Positions 1 to 8,954 of a stretch of DNA of 30,140 bases are shown here, piece by piece (positions within the stretch are counted from its first letter, which is position 1; every line of letters starts with the position of its first letter). The notes under the pieces are model-generated. The model was not told the origin of the DNA. It saw nothing but the letters and a program-made list of their open reading frames with translations, and did not search any database. A program made the translations under genes and the position numbers. This DNA is from a virus. The stretch spans positions 1 through 30,140 of IMG/VR virus record IMGVR_UViG_3300024518_001683. The stretch is one strand, 5' to 3'.

Positions 1-1464
1 TACTATACCAGTTGAAGCCCATTCCGTAACTGGTAGAACAACAGTAATGCCTACTTGATCTGTTGCGTCCCAGTTAAAGGGAGTAGCAGAGCCTCCACTA
101 GCTGTGAAATTATCGAAGACAGGAACGAATGAAGTACCTGAGGTATTCAAGCGAACAGCTCCTGGATAGTATGTATTACCTCCTGATAAATTACGTGCCC
201 ATGCGGTCCCGACAATATCTCCACTAGTAGCTTCCACAGCACTAGAATTTACAGTGAGACCATACGCAGGAGTGTAGTCCATACTACCAGTAACATCACC
301 ACCTGTACCTAATTGGATCACTTCACGCAATTCCATAGAGGAGCCTACTCTTCTTGAGAAGGTCTTCCGAACCCCTCCTGTTCCTAGGGTTAACCAGCTG
401 AGTGTAGGCTGATCCGCTCCAGTCACTTCTTCCCACGCAGTAACAATAGCACCCTGAGCAATAGTTGTACTGCCTGGTCCCACGATTACATTGTCGAAGT
501 ATAAGTTAGAAGCAGATGCATTAGTAGTCTTAATGTGGAATATAAGTCTGTACGAAGTAGAGTCTGTACTTACAAACTGTAGCTGTACTTGTCCATTCGT
601 AGCTATCTTAAGGGTATTATTACTAACTGTAATCAACTGAGCATTAGTTACATCGTAAATGTATATACCAATATCGTCACTTGCATAACTGCCTGTTGTA
701 GTATAATCACAGCTTATCTTCAGAAGCTTATTAGTATCTGCTTCATCTAGTGTGAAGTCATAAGATACACCTTCTCCTTGCTCATTTACTGCTGGTTTAT
801 TAATTCGGAAACTAGCAGTACCTCTAAGAGCAGTACCCGTATCCTTTGTGAATCCGATACTAGCAGTACCTCCTGTACCATCTACAGGATCTGTAACTGC
901 TCCGTCATTATATGTAGCCCATCCATCTGCGTTAACTTCAGAGTCGGGATTCCCAATAGCATTAATCTCCCCAGCTCCAGAGCCTCCGCCCAGAGTGAAG
1001 ATACTTCCACCATTGTCCTTGAACTTAAATGTCGCATCTGTATTATCTACGAATAAATTGTAGTTACCCGAAGTAGGAACAGCTACTGATAATGCATTCT
1101 GTTCTGTAAATCCTTCATAGTCAGCTACAAGAGGACCAGATAACGTCTTGTTACTTAGTGTCTGAGTATCTGTTGTACCTACTATAGATCCTGTAACTCC
1201 GTGAACACCGCTTGATGGCTCATCAACTTCACTACCATGACCTAAGTTAGATATTGTATTACTAGTAGCATCAATTGTCTTATTAGTAACAGTCTGCGTA
1301 GAAGCTTCTCCTAGCACAGTTTCATCTGCGTCTATAGGAGGTAGTTCGATTGTTCTATCAGCTGTATACGTAGTTCCTGAGTTACTGTCTAGAGTAATCT
1401 CTTGACTATTCTGTCTGAATAGAATCTTGAATAGTTCTGATATTGATCCGAATCTCTTAGCCAT
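1..1464 (-). CDS. tail fibre-like structural protein, partial (C-terminus off window)
   Basis: The frame is open from an ATG at 1464 to base 1 (488 codons) with no stop, so the C-terminus lies outside the window. The N-terminus starts MAKRFGSISELFKILFRQ. It is followed by fibre-type linkers (TQTVTNKTIDA, TQTLSNKTLSGP) also found in the protein encoded just upstream. Residues of roughly 200-340 look like a carbohydrate-binding-module jelly roll, ending in a typical NLYFDNVIVGP strand. The inferred role is a virion tail fibre or receptor-binding protein with a glycan-binding domain. The position at the end of the capsid/tail block fits this. The fibre character is fairly secure; the receptor is unknown. 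Confidence 0.75.
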   Translation of the reverse strand, partial: MAKRFGSISELFKILFRQNSQEITLDSNSGTTYTADRTIELPPIDADETVLGEASTQTVTNKTIDATSNTISNLGHGSEVDEPSSGVHGVTGSIVGTTDTQTLSNKTLSGPLVADYEGFTEQNALSVAVPTSGNYNLFVDNTDATFKFKDNGGSIFTLGGGSGAGEINAIGNPDSEVNADGWATYNDGAVTDPVDGTGGTASIGFTKDTGTALRGTASFRINKPAVNEQGEGVSYDFTLDEADTNKLLKISCDYTTTGSYASDDIGIYIYDVTNAQLITVSNNTLKIATNGQVQLQFVSTDSTSYRLIFHIKTTNASASNLYFDNVIVGPGSTTIAQGAIVTAWEEVTGADQPTLSWLTLGTGGVRKTFSRRVGSSMELREVIQLGTGGDVTGSMDYTPAYGLTVNSSAVEATSGDIVGTAWARNLSGGNTYYPGAVRLNTSGTSFVPVFDNFTASGGSATPFNWDATDQVGITVVLPVTEWASTGIV

Positions 1465-1520
1465 TATATATATCCCTTAGTTGCATTCTTGTATAAGTAC
1501 GCACATATCCGCGCGGTTCA

Positions 1521-3158
1521 TTAATTACACTCTTGCACTAGTACGCGCCAGCCACTACCCGTAGGAGCTTCTGAAGCTGTTAGTGTTACATTATCTGCAT
1601 CGTTTCTTGTAATCGTATCTACATCAATAGTCTCACCAGTGTCTATCTCGAATAGCTGAACCATGACATTTACAGTAGAGAAGCTGTGTGTAACTACCTT
1701 CGTAGTACCATCTCCACTTACCCAGTCTGCTTGAGCATTTCTACTACCTAGTATACTTTTATTAGTTAGAGTCTGAGTTGATGATATATCTGCAATCTCA
1801 ACTTCTGATCCTAAGTCACCTATTCTGAATCTAGATGTAGCATCCTTGTCATATATCAATGAAGCATCTGTTGCATCACTCATCTCAACAGTTAGACCTG
1901 CTGTATCATCTGCTGTGGATTGGTTACCACTTACGTTAACTGTAATGTTAGCATCTGTTACGTCTAGCGTATCTGAGTTAACAGAAGTAGTAGTACCATC
2001 AACCTGCATATTACCAGGAATGATTACTGTAGAAGTAGCTGCACCAATTGTTACATTGTTAGCACCAACAGTCGCGCCAATATTCATAGCACTCGCAGCA
2101 CTTACATCTACTGTATCTGTAGTTACAGAAGTAGAAGCTGTTACAGTTGTAGCATCTACTGTAGAAGGAGTCGTTGCACCAACAGTTGTAGCATCAATAG
2201 CACCACCCGTAAGAGATACTGAATCACTATCTTGAGTAGCTATTGTACCCAGTCCTAGTGTTGCATAGTATGAAGTAGGATTAGTTACGGTCCATACGCC
2301 ACCACTCCTAATCATTATGTCATTATCTGTAGGAGATAAGTCTGCGATTGCTTGTAGGTCTGTATTCTGAGTCTGTACATCTGTTCCGATTGTAAGACCT
2401 AGATTATCTCTAGCATCTGTAGCGGAATTAGCTGCAGTTCCACCTCTTGTGATTGCAAGCTGTGCTTCACTAGTTTGAACTCCACCACTATTGTTGATAA
2501 CAACTGCATCTACTGTATCTACAGCTAGTTTAGATCTAGTAATAGAAGCAGAGTTAGATATATCTGCATCATCAATTGAGAGTGGCTTATATGTTAATCC
2601 GTTTACTGAGTCCGCCAAGACATCACCAACAGAATTCGTGTCAGTAGGAGTAGCAACGCTAGATACGTTACCAATTCTTACATTGTATTGATTAAGAGAA
2701 GTAGTACCAACTGTTGTCCAGTCCCAATTACCCGCACCATCGGTCTTAAGTACTTGGTCTACTGTACCATCAGCTCCTGGAAGAGTGAATGATACATCTG
2801 CAGTAACGTCTACTGGAGCTTGTAGTCCTATGTAGTTAGTCTCATCATCATCGTAGAATCTAACATCAGTTCTTAGTAGTAAGTTACGCTCAACTTCTAC
2901 ATCCCCGTGTACGTCGAGAGTGACGTCGTTGTGACTAGCAGTACCGATATGAACGCTACCGCCTGAGCCACTACCACTGGAAATGTCCGCAGATTGAGGT
3001 TCTATGATTATGTCTTCAGATGCTCTTAGTACAAGCTCTTCAAGAGTATTAACGCTTAGATTACCAGCTAAGAGGTCAATACGCTCTAGATTATACCTAG
3101 CATCCGCAGTAAGATCATCACTGAGACGTAGTTTGAGATTGTCAGTTGTTGAAGCCAT
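1521..3158 (-). CDS. tail fibre / virion beta-repeat protein
   Basis: This 545-residue, Thr/Ser/Asp/Val-rich protein has a helical start (MASTTDNLKLRLSDDLTADA) and then long beta-rich repeats. The repeats include SLTGGAIDATTVGA, VTIGAATSTVIIPG and TQTLTNKSIL, patterns common in marine-phage tail fibres. The last 60 residues (VVTHSFSTVNVMVQLF, then RVLVQECN) match a C-terminal domain often seen at the tips of phage fibres. It is probably a trimeric fibre or tail protein acting in the virion. It shares TQTLTNK linkers with the neighbouring partial fibre, suggesting related modules. The exact position in the tail cannot be told from sequence. Confidence 0.75.
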   Translation of the reverse strand: MASTTDNLKLRLSDDLTADARYNLERIDLLAGNLSVNTLEELVLRASEDIIIEPQSADISSGSGSGGSVHIGTASHNDVTLDVHGDVEVERNLLLRTDVRFYDDDETNYIGLQAPVDVTADVSFTLPGADGTVDQVLKTDGAGNWDWTTVGTTSLNQYNVRIGNVSSVATPTDTNSVGDVLADSVNGLTYKPLSIDDADISNSASITRSKLAVDTVDAVVINNSGGVQTSEAQLAITRGGTAANSATDARDNLGLTIGTDVQTQNTDLQAIADLSPTDNDIMIRSGGVWTVTNPTSYYATLGLGTIATQDSDSVSLTGGAIDATTVGATTPSTVDATTVTASTSVTTDTVDVSAASAMNIGATVGANNVTIGAATSTVIIPGNMQVDGTTTSVNSDTLDVTDANITVNVSGNQSTADDTAGLTVEMSDATDASLIYDKDATSRFRIGDLGSEVEIADISSTQTLTNKSILGSRNAQADWVSGDGTTKVVTHSFSTVNVMVQLFEIDTGETIDVDTITRNDADNVTLTASEAPTGSGWRVLVQECN

Positions 3159-3186
3159 TGCTTATCTCGCTTAATTAAGTTACAGA

Positions 3187-3633
3187 TTATGCTTCGGAAC
3201 TGTAGAACTCAATTAGGAAAGTAACTTTACCCGCAGTAAGATCTGCAGTAGCAATGTCTAGAGTAAGATCATCAGAAGATCCCACTTTAATAGCAGTAGC
3301 TGAAGATGCTAGTGCTTGTGATTCTGTTCCACTGAACCCTGTATCGAATGCAAGTGCATCTGATAAGTCAGTAGCTCCAGCTTGAAGTTGTAGGGTAGCT
3401 GCTCCACCAGAAGTGAGTGCAGTTAATTCATCGGAGAATATAGCAGTTACGACAGAGTTATCTGGTAAGCTAATTCCGAAGTTGATTGAACCTTGTGCTC
3501 CAGCATCTTGATCGAAGTCATAAGTTACTAGTTGAGCTTGCTTAGCAAACTTAGATAGCACTCCAGCTTCTCTCTTATTCATTCTGTTGTTAGCTAGTAG
3601 TCCAGGCTTGGTTCTTAGGGATGACTTAGGCAT
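3187..3633 (-). CDS. small capsid-associated structural protein (putative decoration protein)
   Basis: This 148-residue protein has a basic N-terminal arm (MPKSSLRTKPGLLANNRMNK) followed by a beta-rich, Ala/Thr/Asp-rich body ending FLIEFYSSEA. It lies directly downstream of the major capsid gene, separated by a strong hairpin. The basic arm, small beta fold and position suggest a head decoration or head-fibre protein. The function is inferred from position and composition; I see no diagnostic motif. A good Shine-Dalgarno (GGAAGA) precedes the ATG at 3633. Confidence 0.6.
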   Translation of the reverse strand: MPKSSLRTKPGLLANNRMNKREAGVLSKFAKQAQLVTYDFDQDAGAQGSINFGISLPDNSVVTAIFSDELTALTSGGAATLQLQAGATDLSDALAFDTGFSGTESQALASSATAIKVGSSDDLTLDIATADLTAGKVTFLIEFYSSEA

Positions 3634-3661
3634 GATTTGATCTTCCTTATCTGTTGTTAGT

Positions 3662-3713
3662 CCTCTTGATAGGATTATGAAGAGGTTGTGTAGTAGACAG
3701 AAGCCTACTACAC
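3662..3713 (-). other. intercistronic hairpins after the major capsid gene
   Basis: A perfect 9-bp stem (GTGTAGTAG at 3688-3696, CTACTACAC at 3705-3713) with an 8-nt loop follows the capsid stop codon. A second 6-bp stem lies beside it (CCTCTT 3662-3667, AAGAGG 3680-3685). No U-tract follows on the minus strand, so it is not a classical intrinsic terminator. An mRNA-stabilising or processing structure that lets the capsid message outlast its neighbours is more likely (inference). Confidence 0.55.
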
Positions 3714-3731
3714 GTAATGTTAAGCTTACTC

Positions 3732-5099
3732 TTAGCTTACCTTGAAGTTCTCAACGACTGCAATAGATGCAGGGTGATTACATACTAGGACACCGAACGC
3801 TTGTAAGTAACTTACTACGTTGTTAACGTGTCCACCAGATGCGCCTGGCTTCAAGTGGAAGTCTGTTCCGCCTGGTGCCTTAACAGTAGTATAGTCAGTT
3901 CCTCTATATTCGAGAACCTTACCACCACTCTTAGCTTCTGGCTTAATGTACAACTTAGACTTAGGACAGTACTCAGAAGTATATGTCTCGATAGTGTCAT
4001 TGTTGTGTACGTATGCGAAGTAGTTAGTACCACGCTTATTGTCTTGGACTGTCTGGAAACGTCTATCAGTTTCACGAGACTCGATAAGAGTGTCATGAGC
4101 TTCTGGAGCCATACACATCATCTTCCAAGTATATTTACCCTGACCAGCTCGTACCTTAGTCTGGCTAAGTACTTTCTGAATATCAGATACGTCAAGAGTT
4201 GATCCACCAGCATCTCTTCGAGTCGCGCCTGAAGCACCGCTCATAGTAATACCGTGAATAGTACGTCCGTCATCAGCCGCTAGAGATTCTAGTCCTGCCA
4301 TAACTTCAGTAAGAGTTCCATAGTCTGCCACTGGAGCAGTCAAGTCTGGAATAGTAGGTTGTCCACTTCTATAGAAATGATCAGCATCTGCAACACCAGC
4401 AACAGTAACAGTTAATTCTGCACCAGCTGAGTCACGAGCAGATAAAGTAACTTCATCAGTATCTCTATCCTTGTCTTCAATCTTCCAATACGCGAAAGTA
4501 CCAGCAGATACAGTTGGAGCTGTTCCTGCAGTTGAATCTTCTGCATAATGATTAAGCTTATCACCAAACTCGAAGTAACCGATATGTCCTCTGTCTGCGT
4601 TGCCCGTCTTAAGAGAAACTACGATACGTCCAGAAGATAAAGTTGGAGTACCAGAAGAGATACCAGCAACACCAGAACCGTCTGCATAGTAATCAGCCGC
4701 CATTCTACGCTTAGAAGCGATAGTCTTATTCTGAATCTCAAACTCTAGAGGCTTAGCATAAGTCTCAGGAGACTGTTGTGCACGTTCCCACAAGTTATAT
4801 TCTAGGTCAATAGTCGCGTTAATTTCCTTGAACTTAGCAATGTTCTCAGAGATGCTAGACTGTTGTGCGTCTGGGAATGCTCTGTTAGACGTACCTGGAT
4901 CTGCCCACTGAATTGCACCTGGACCATAGTCTGTGGAGAATTGAAATCTGTATTCACGAGCTAAGCTGTTGCCTTCTCTTGAACTAAGTACGTTCTCCCA
5001 GTCACGATAGTCTTCACTAATTTGGTTCCGAACATTGTCGGAGAATACGATCTGGAGTAATGTACCTAGATCGAGTTGGTCTATATTATTAAATGCCAT
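3732..5099 (-). CDS. major capsid protein (N4 gp56-like / HK97-fold)
   Basis: At 455 residues, encoded immediately after portal and scaffold genes, this is the expected major capsid protein that assembles the procapsid shell. The N-terminus (LDLGTLLQIVFSDNVRNQIS), a long helical segment (residues about 85-130) with a YNLWERAQQSPETYAKPLEF stretch, and a C-terminal glycine-rich loop (FHLKPGASGGHVNN) before the last beta strands resemble N4-gp56-type capsid proteins. No N-terminal cleaved domain is obvious. The start ATG at 5099 has GGTAAG upstream. The capsid role is strongly supported by context and size; the subfamily is a judgement from recall. Confidence 0.82.
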   Translation of the reverse strand: MAFNNIDQLDLGTLLQIVFSDNVRNQISEDYRDWENVLSSREGNSLAREYRFQFSTDYGPGAIQWADPGTSNRAFPDAQQSSISENIAKFKEINATIDLEYNLWERAQQSPETYAKPLEFEIQNKTIASKRRMAADYYADGSGVAGISSGTPTLSSGRIVVSLKTGNADRGHIGYFEFGDKLNHYAEDSTAGTAPTVSAGTFAYWKIEDKDRDTDEVTLSARDSAGAELTVTVAGVADADHFYRSGQPTIPDLTAPVADYGTLTEVMAGLESLAADDGRTIHGITMSGASGATRRDAGGSTLDVSDIQKVLSQTKVRAGQGKYTWKMMCMAPEAHDTLIESRETDRRFQTVQDNKRGTNYFAYVHNNDTIETYTSEYCPKSKLYIKPEAKSGGKVLEYRGTDYTTVKAPGGTDFHLKPGASGGHVNNVVSYLQAFGVLVCNHPASIAVVENFKVS

Positions 5100-5167
5100 G
5101 ATAACTTACCTTATAATTGATTAATTACTATGAGCTTAATTGCTCAGGACTTCTACACAAGAAGCCT

Positions 5168-6289
5168 CTACTTACCACTCCAGAAATTGGAGAGGATTCC
5201 ACCTATATCGCCACCCTTAACAGCAGCTCTAAGCGCATCAGCACTCCGATTGCTCTGCACGCCATTGATAACTCTCTTCTGAGCATGTGCTGTAGCTTCT
5301 TCCTTCTTCTTAGCAATAGTCTTCTTAGCTTTTCTCTCGCCTTGGACTGTAATCATCTTCCTGATGTCACTGCTAACTTTCCTGAATTCGCGTCTAGCTG
5401 CTTCGCGTGTGATTGGAGTTCCTGCTTCTTCTGCTGCTGCTAGATTCTCACTAACTTCGTTCCATAGCATGGTATCCAATCTATGCTCCTGTACACTGTC
5501 TCCAAGTTTACCATCGAAACGGAACTTATCGAATGCTGGTGTAACTAGAGCTGATACAGCGTCAAATGCTGCGTCATTCTTGCTCTGCTCAGTCTGCTCT
5601 CGAAGCTCTTGCATCTCTTGCTGTAGTTTCTCGAATGCAGAAGATTGCTTATTAGATTGCTCTCGCTCATCCATTCGCGCCAATTCCTCAGCACTTGCGT
5701 TCTTCCTAGTCTCGTGTCGTTCTATCAGCGATTGTTGATACTTATCATGAGCACCATCACCATCAAGTAGGTCTACTAAGCCTTGGACTCCACCAGAAGC
5801 ATATGCATCCTCTAGCTTACCAAATTGTGCCTGTAATTCCTGATACTTGGGGTTAATATCCTCGTATTGCTTCTTAGCAGTATCTCGTTCGTGTTGCCAC
5901 TTCCTGGCTCCATGTGCGAGTAATGCTTGCTTCTTAATAGCTTCCTTATCTTCGTAGTTAATCTGAAGCTTCTTCTTGCGTCCCCTTGCGTCCTTAACTA
6001 GGACTTCTTCAAGATGCGATTGTACATCGTCAGTCTTCTTCGGAGATGGCTTTTCATCTGCTTCTACAGATTCACTCTCAGTATTGCTATCAATTCCTGC
6101 TGAATCTAGAAACTCTTCCACCGCATCCTTGTCGGTTGGTCTTGAGGTTCTGTCCTCTGATGTTCTCCAGTCGGATGGCTGTTGTGCGCTTGTACCATCA
6201 CCTAAGATTGCATCTCTAGGATCTTCACCATTAGATATTGCTTCAGAAGCACGTTCTAGGTATGATCCTATTCCTGTCTTGTCACTCAT
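5168..6289 (-). CDS. capsid scaffolding protein
   Basis: This 373-residue, highly charged and helical protein has predicted coiled-coil stretches (AKKQYEDINPKYQELQAQFG; EKLQQEMQELREQTEQ) and a basic Lys/Arg-rich region near the C-terminus (KKTIAKKKEEATAHAQKR). This is the standard composition of a phage internal scaffold. I use the ATG at 6289 because GGAGAATATAAT precedes it at good spacing. An in-frame start 26 codons further upstream lacks such a site. Genes order portal-scaffold-capsid, and a consensus promoter sits about 110 bases upstream. The role is to guide capsid assembly and leave the mature head. Confidence 0.82.
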   Translation of the reverse strand: MSDKTGIGSYLERASEAISNGEDPRDAILGDGTSAQQPSDWRTSEDRTSRPTDKDAVEEFLDSAGIDSNTESESVEADEKPSPKKTDDVQSHLEEVLVKDARGRKKKLQINYEDKEAIKKQALLAHGARKWQHERDTAKKQYEDINPKYQELQAQFGKLEDAYASGGVQGLVDLLDGDGAHDKYQQSLIERHETRKNASAEELARMDEREQSNKQSSAFEKLQQEMQELREQTEQSKNDAAFDAVSALVTPAFDKFRFDGKLGDSVQEHRLDTMLWNEVSENLAAAEEAGTPITREAARREFRKVSSDIRKMITVQGERKAKKTIAKKKEEATAHAQKRVINGVQSNRSADALRAAVKGGDIGGILSNFWSGK

Positions 6290-6397
6290 ATTATATTCTC
6301 CGATTATAGCAGTCTTACGGACGTAAGATATGCGGGGTGAGTCCTTGAGTCCCTGAGGGGATATCAAGAGTTAATATAGATGTGATAATTGTCTACG

Positions 6398-6426
6398 ATT
6401 ATAGCATAGACAGTACCCTATGTCAA
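6398..6426 (-). promoter_or_regulatory. consensus sigma-70 promoter upstream of scaffold/capsid genes
   Basis: On the minus strand TTGACA (6426-6421) is followed by a 17-bp spacer and TATAAT (6403-6398), a 12/12 match to the bacterial sigma-70 consensus. Transcription would start near 6391 and read scaffold, capsid and fibre genes, boosting the most abundant virion proteins independently of upstream readthrough. It lies in the short gap between portal and scaffold genes. Confidence 0.85.
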
Positions 6427-6439
6427 GTGTTAAATTACA

Positions 6440-8476
6440 TTACCCATTAATGATAGGAGGTAATTGCTCTGTATCTGCTTGTTCTCCAACCATTTCAGCA
6501 TCTTGGGGTAATGCACCCTGTGGAGGTACAGGAGGAGCTGCACCTGCTGGACCTGCTGCGGGAGCTGCTTCTTCTGCGGCCTTAGCTGCTCTGTCCTTAA
6601 TATGCTTCTTAACTAACAGCTTATGTTCGGGACTAATTGACTCGAATTCTCTGGTCATAATCCATCTCTTACCATAAGCGATCATACTCTCATGATCTTG
6701 TAGCTCTTCAGGAGATATATACTCATCTGTTGCTATCATACGTTCGAAGATCTCACGCTGTCTATCCTCCGATAACTGCATCATATCATATAAGCCTTCT
6801 AACTCATTTAGCTTCATCATCTGTAGACTTACACGAGGAGGTATACCTGCTTCCTTGAATAAAGGTTGCATGGTCATAATCTCTTCTCTACGTGTCATAG
6901 GATCAAGACTAAGACTCGCACCATACTCCACAACTAAGTCCCAGCCACCATCTATATCGGCACCTTTAATGTCAATAGTCTGTAGCGCCTTCTCATTACC
7001 CAGTACTTGAATTGTACGGGGAATATCCCAGTGCTTCCTAACTAAGTTAAGATAGTTCTTGTATATAGATTCTACGAATAGTACGTACTTATTGAATAGT
7101 CTTCTTCTTATCATATTACCCTGGTTCGTAGCATATTGCATACTGAATCCAGATTGTTCACGAGACTGTTGTCCGAACATAGATTCGTTAACACCCGAGA
7201 TATCGTCAATACCCTGCTTAACTCTGTCTCTCATAGTATTAGAGTCTGGCATTGTAGGAGCTGGTTGAATGAAGTGAGGAGGCTGAGTACCTGTCATTTT
7301 AACTATGTCCCAAGGAGTGTTAGTTATACCATCATCAGGAATCTCTGTACCCTCTGGTAGTACCATTCTAACCGCACCGTGAGCTTGTATATTATCTAGC
7401 ATTGCACCATCAAGTCTGTTAAGAATCTCTTGAAGAGGAGTAACATACTCTAGGAAACTCTTACCCCAGATTAAGTGTGGTACATCTATGTCTGTGAATA
7501 TGTGATAGGGAAGTGCTGCCTTCTTGGGTAGCTTGCTTATCTTCGCTTCTATCTCTTCTGGAGACAGTTCTTCATTCTTACGGATAAGTTGAGCTTGTCC
7601 CATTGGGAGGAACCTATGAGGGGAAGGTCCAACTTCTTGCAGAAGTTCTCCGTTCTTAGTACATACGGTGTGTCTGCCCAAGAATCCGTTAACGGGCAGT
7701 CCAGGCTCCCAGTACTCGTAAAGTTCAACCGCATTATACTTAGAGTCATCTAGTGCAGAACGTGAACCATTGTCCTCGTAACTCGCACCAGTACCAGCTT
7801 CATATCTGTTCTGATCTATAATGTCCTTCTTATCTGCACCGAATCTAGATATAGCATCTTCATAGGGCATGTAGATCTTCTCGAAGACGTAGCGTACATC
7901 ATCCCACTGTCCTGCATCAGGATCAATGAACATAGACCAAGGTGAAGGAATAGTGAAGCGCAAGTCTCCTTCTAGTTCCATCTCCCCAGTCTCTTCGTCC
8001 AACTCTATGATATCTCCAGTCGTGGAATCCCAAACGCCCTTCATGAAACCAGAACCGTAAATGAGAGTATCGAGTGCTGATTGATCTATAATCTCTTGCA
8101 TCTTATATTGTCTAATAGCATACCTTACAAGTCTATCTGCAGAGTCTGCTCTACGCCTATCTTCTTGATCATTAGTTGCAGGTCTTGGAACTACTGTAGG
8201 AGGGTTAGCTGATAGTTGAGCATGGATGAATCTTAAGTTCTTAAATGCATAACTAACATCTATATCAGACTGTCCATTGTCTACATCGGGTAAGCCTATT
8301 CCTGAACGGTCTTGTGTGTCGTAACGAGACTTAGTACCTGTACCATAAGAGTTGTAAACTGTACGCTCACTCTCATCCCACATAGACTCTACCATGTCTC
8401 TCTTCTGCTTAGCCCACTCAAGTCTCTTCTTAAGTTCGTGCGTAGCTTCTTCATTAGTCCATACTATAATCTTCAT
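6440..8476 (-). CDS. portal protein
   Basis: This 678-residue protein is encoded between the terminase region and the scaffold, the place and size of a podovirus-type portal. The N-terminus is helical and acidic/basic (ATHELKKRLEWAKQKRDMVE). A central region has the GIDDISGVNESMFG and REQSGFSMQYATNQGN segments typical of portals. The C-terminus is an Ala/Pro/Gly-rich tail (about residues 635-665), as in many portals. Twelve copies would form the DNA-entry ring of the capsid and dock the terminase. Shine-Dalgarno AAGGA lies nine bases upstream of the ATG. Family assignment rests on these motifs and synteny. Confidence 0.87.
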   Translation of the reverse strand: MKIIVWTNEEATHELKKRLEWAKQKRDMVESMWDESERTVYNSYGTGTKSRYDTQDRSGIGLPDVDNGQSDIDVSYAFKNLRFIHAQLSANPPTVVPRPATNDQEDRRRADSADRLVRYAIRQYKMQEIIDQSALDTLIYGSGFMKGVWDSTTGDIIELDEETGEMELEGDLRFTIPSPWSMFIDPDAGQWDDVRYVFEKIYMPYEDAISRFGADKKDIIDQNRYEAGTGASYEDNGSRSALDDSKYNAVELYEYWEPGLPVNGFLGRHTVCTKNGELLQEVGPSPHRFLPMGQAQLIRKNEELSPEEIEAKISKLPKKAALPYHIFTDIDVPHLIWGKSFLEYVTPLQEILNRLDGAMLDNIQAHGAVRMVLPEGTEIPDDGITNTPWDIVKMTGTQPPHFIQPAPTMPDSNTMRDRVKQGIDDISGVNESMFGQQSREQSGFSMQYATNQGNMIRRRLFNKYVLFVESIYKNYLNLVRKHWDIPRTIQVLGNEKALQTIDIKGADIDGGWDLVVEYGASLSLDPMTRREEIMTMQPLFKEAGIPPRVSLQMMKLNELEGLYDMMQLSEDRQREIFERMIATDEYISPEELQDHESMIAYGKRWIMTREFESISPEHKLLVKKHIKDRAAKAAEEAAPAAGPAGAAPPVPPQGALPQDAEMVGEQADTEQLPPIING

Positions 8477-8480
8477 TCTA

Positions 8481-8801
8481 CTAATCCTTCTTCTTCATAT
8501 CGCTACGAGTGCTTGTTGGATGTAATTCAGGCTTACTCTCTATCTTATGATCTGTATCTGTATTGCCATACTTGTATATGATAGGTTGTATCTTCTCTAG
8601 TATCCGTTGTAGCTTAGTACTGAGCTTATCTCTCTTACATAGTTTATTATTCAAGTTACGAATGAATGTCCATTCTCTTCTTGACTCATGTCCAGAGTCT
8701 ATTAACTCTAGTGCCTCATCTACTCGTTCTGAGAGGGATGGTCTAACTTCTTCTCTCTTAGGAGCGGGTGTATCTATTAATATCTTAATCTTCATAGTCA
8801 C
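8481..8801 (-). CDS. hypothetical charged protein between TerL and portal
   Basis: This 106-residue, Lys/Glu/Arg-rich protein shows no recognisable domain. It is mostly helical (SLSERVDEALELIDSGHESR; LSTKLQRILEKIQPI) and ends in a lysine cluster (DMKKKD). The GTG start at 8801 overlaps the stop of the preceding gene (TAGTG) and has AGAGGG eight bases upstream, implying translational coupling; an ATG two codons later (8795) is an alternative. Only four bases separate it from the portal gene. It may be a head-completion or assembly factor by position only. Confidence 0.65.
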   Translation of the reverse strand: MTMKIKILIDTPAPKREEVRPSLSERVDEALELIDSGHESRREWTFIRNLNNKLCKRDKLSTKLQRILEKIQPIIYKYGNTDTDHKIESKPELHPTSTRSDMKKKD

Positions 8802-8953
8802 TAACGGTTCCCTCTTCTGTGTCCCTTAACCACTAACGCGTGTAGTGCTTGCTTATAATATCTACGCATGTGTAGTCTCTCTTGATGAACGCCATACCAG
8901 AAGATTCCATGTAAAGGAACTGTCACCATAAGTACTGATAGTAGTAATAACAT
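8801..8953 (-). CDS. small membrane protein (50 aa)
   Basis: A GGAGGAG site just before the ATG at 8953 supports this 50-residue product, which begins one base after the TerL stop codon. The N-terminal 20 residues (MLLLLSVLMVTVPLHGIFWY) form one hydrophobic membrane segment. The rest is basic (HMRRYYKQALHALVVKGHRR), giving an N-out/C-in or signal-anchor type protein. A holin/pinholin-like or membrane-adaptor role is possible but unproven. A longer frame reaching 9007 exists inside the terminase gene but lacks a good ribosome site. Confidence 0.6.
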   Translation of the reverse strand: MLLLLSVLMVTVPLHGIFWYGVHQERLHMRRYYKQALHALVVKGHRRGNR

Positions 8954-8954
8954 T

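Noticed and set aside
5120-5150. TGAGC/GCTCA hairpin between scaffold and capsid genes as a terminator
   Set aside because: The stem is only 5 bp and no U-tract follows; capsid must be read through from the upstream promoter.
6290-6367. Longer start for the scaffold
   Set aside because: No ribosome site at 6367, and the ATG at 6289 has GGAGAATATAAT.
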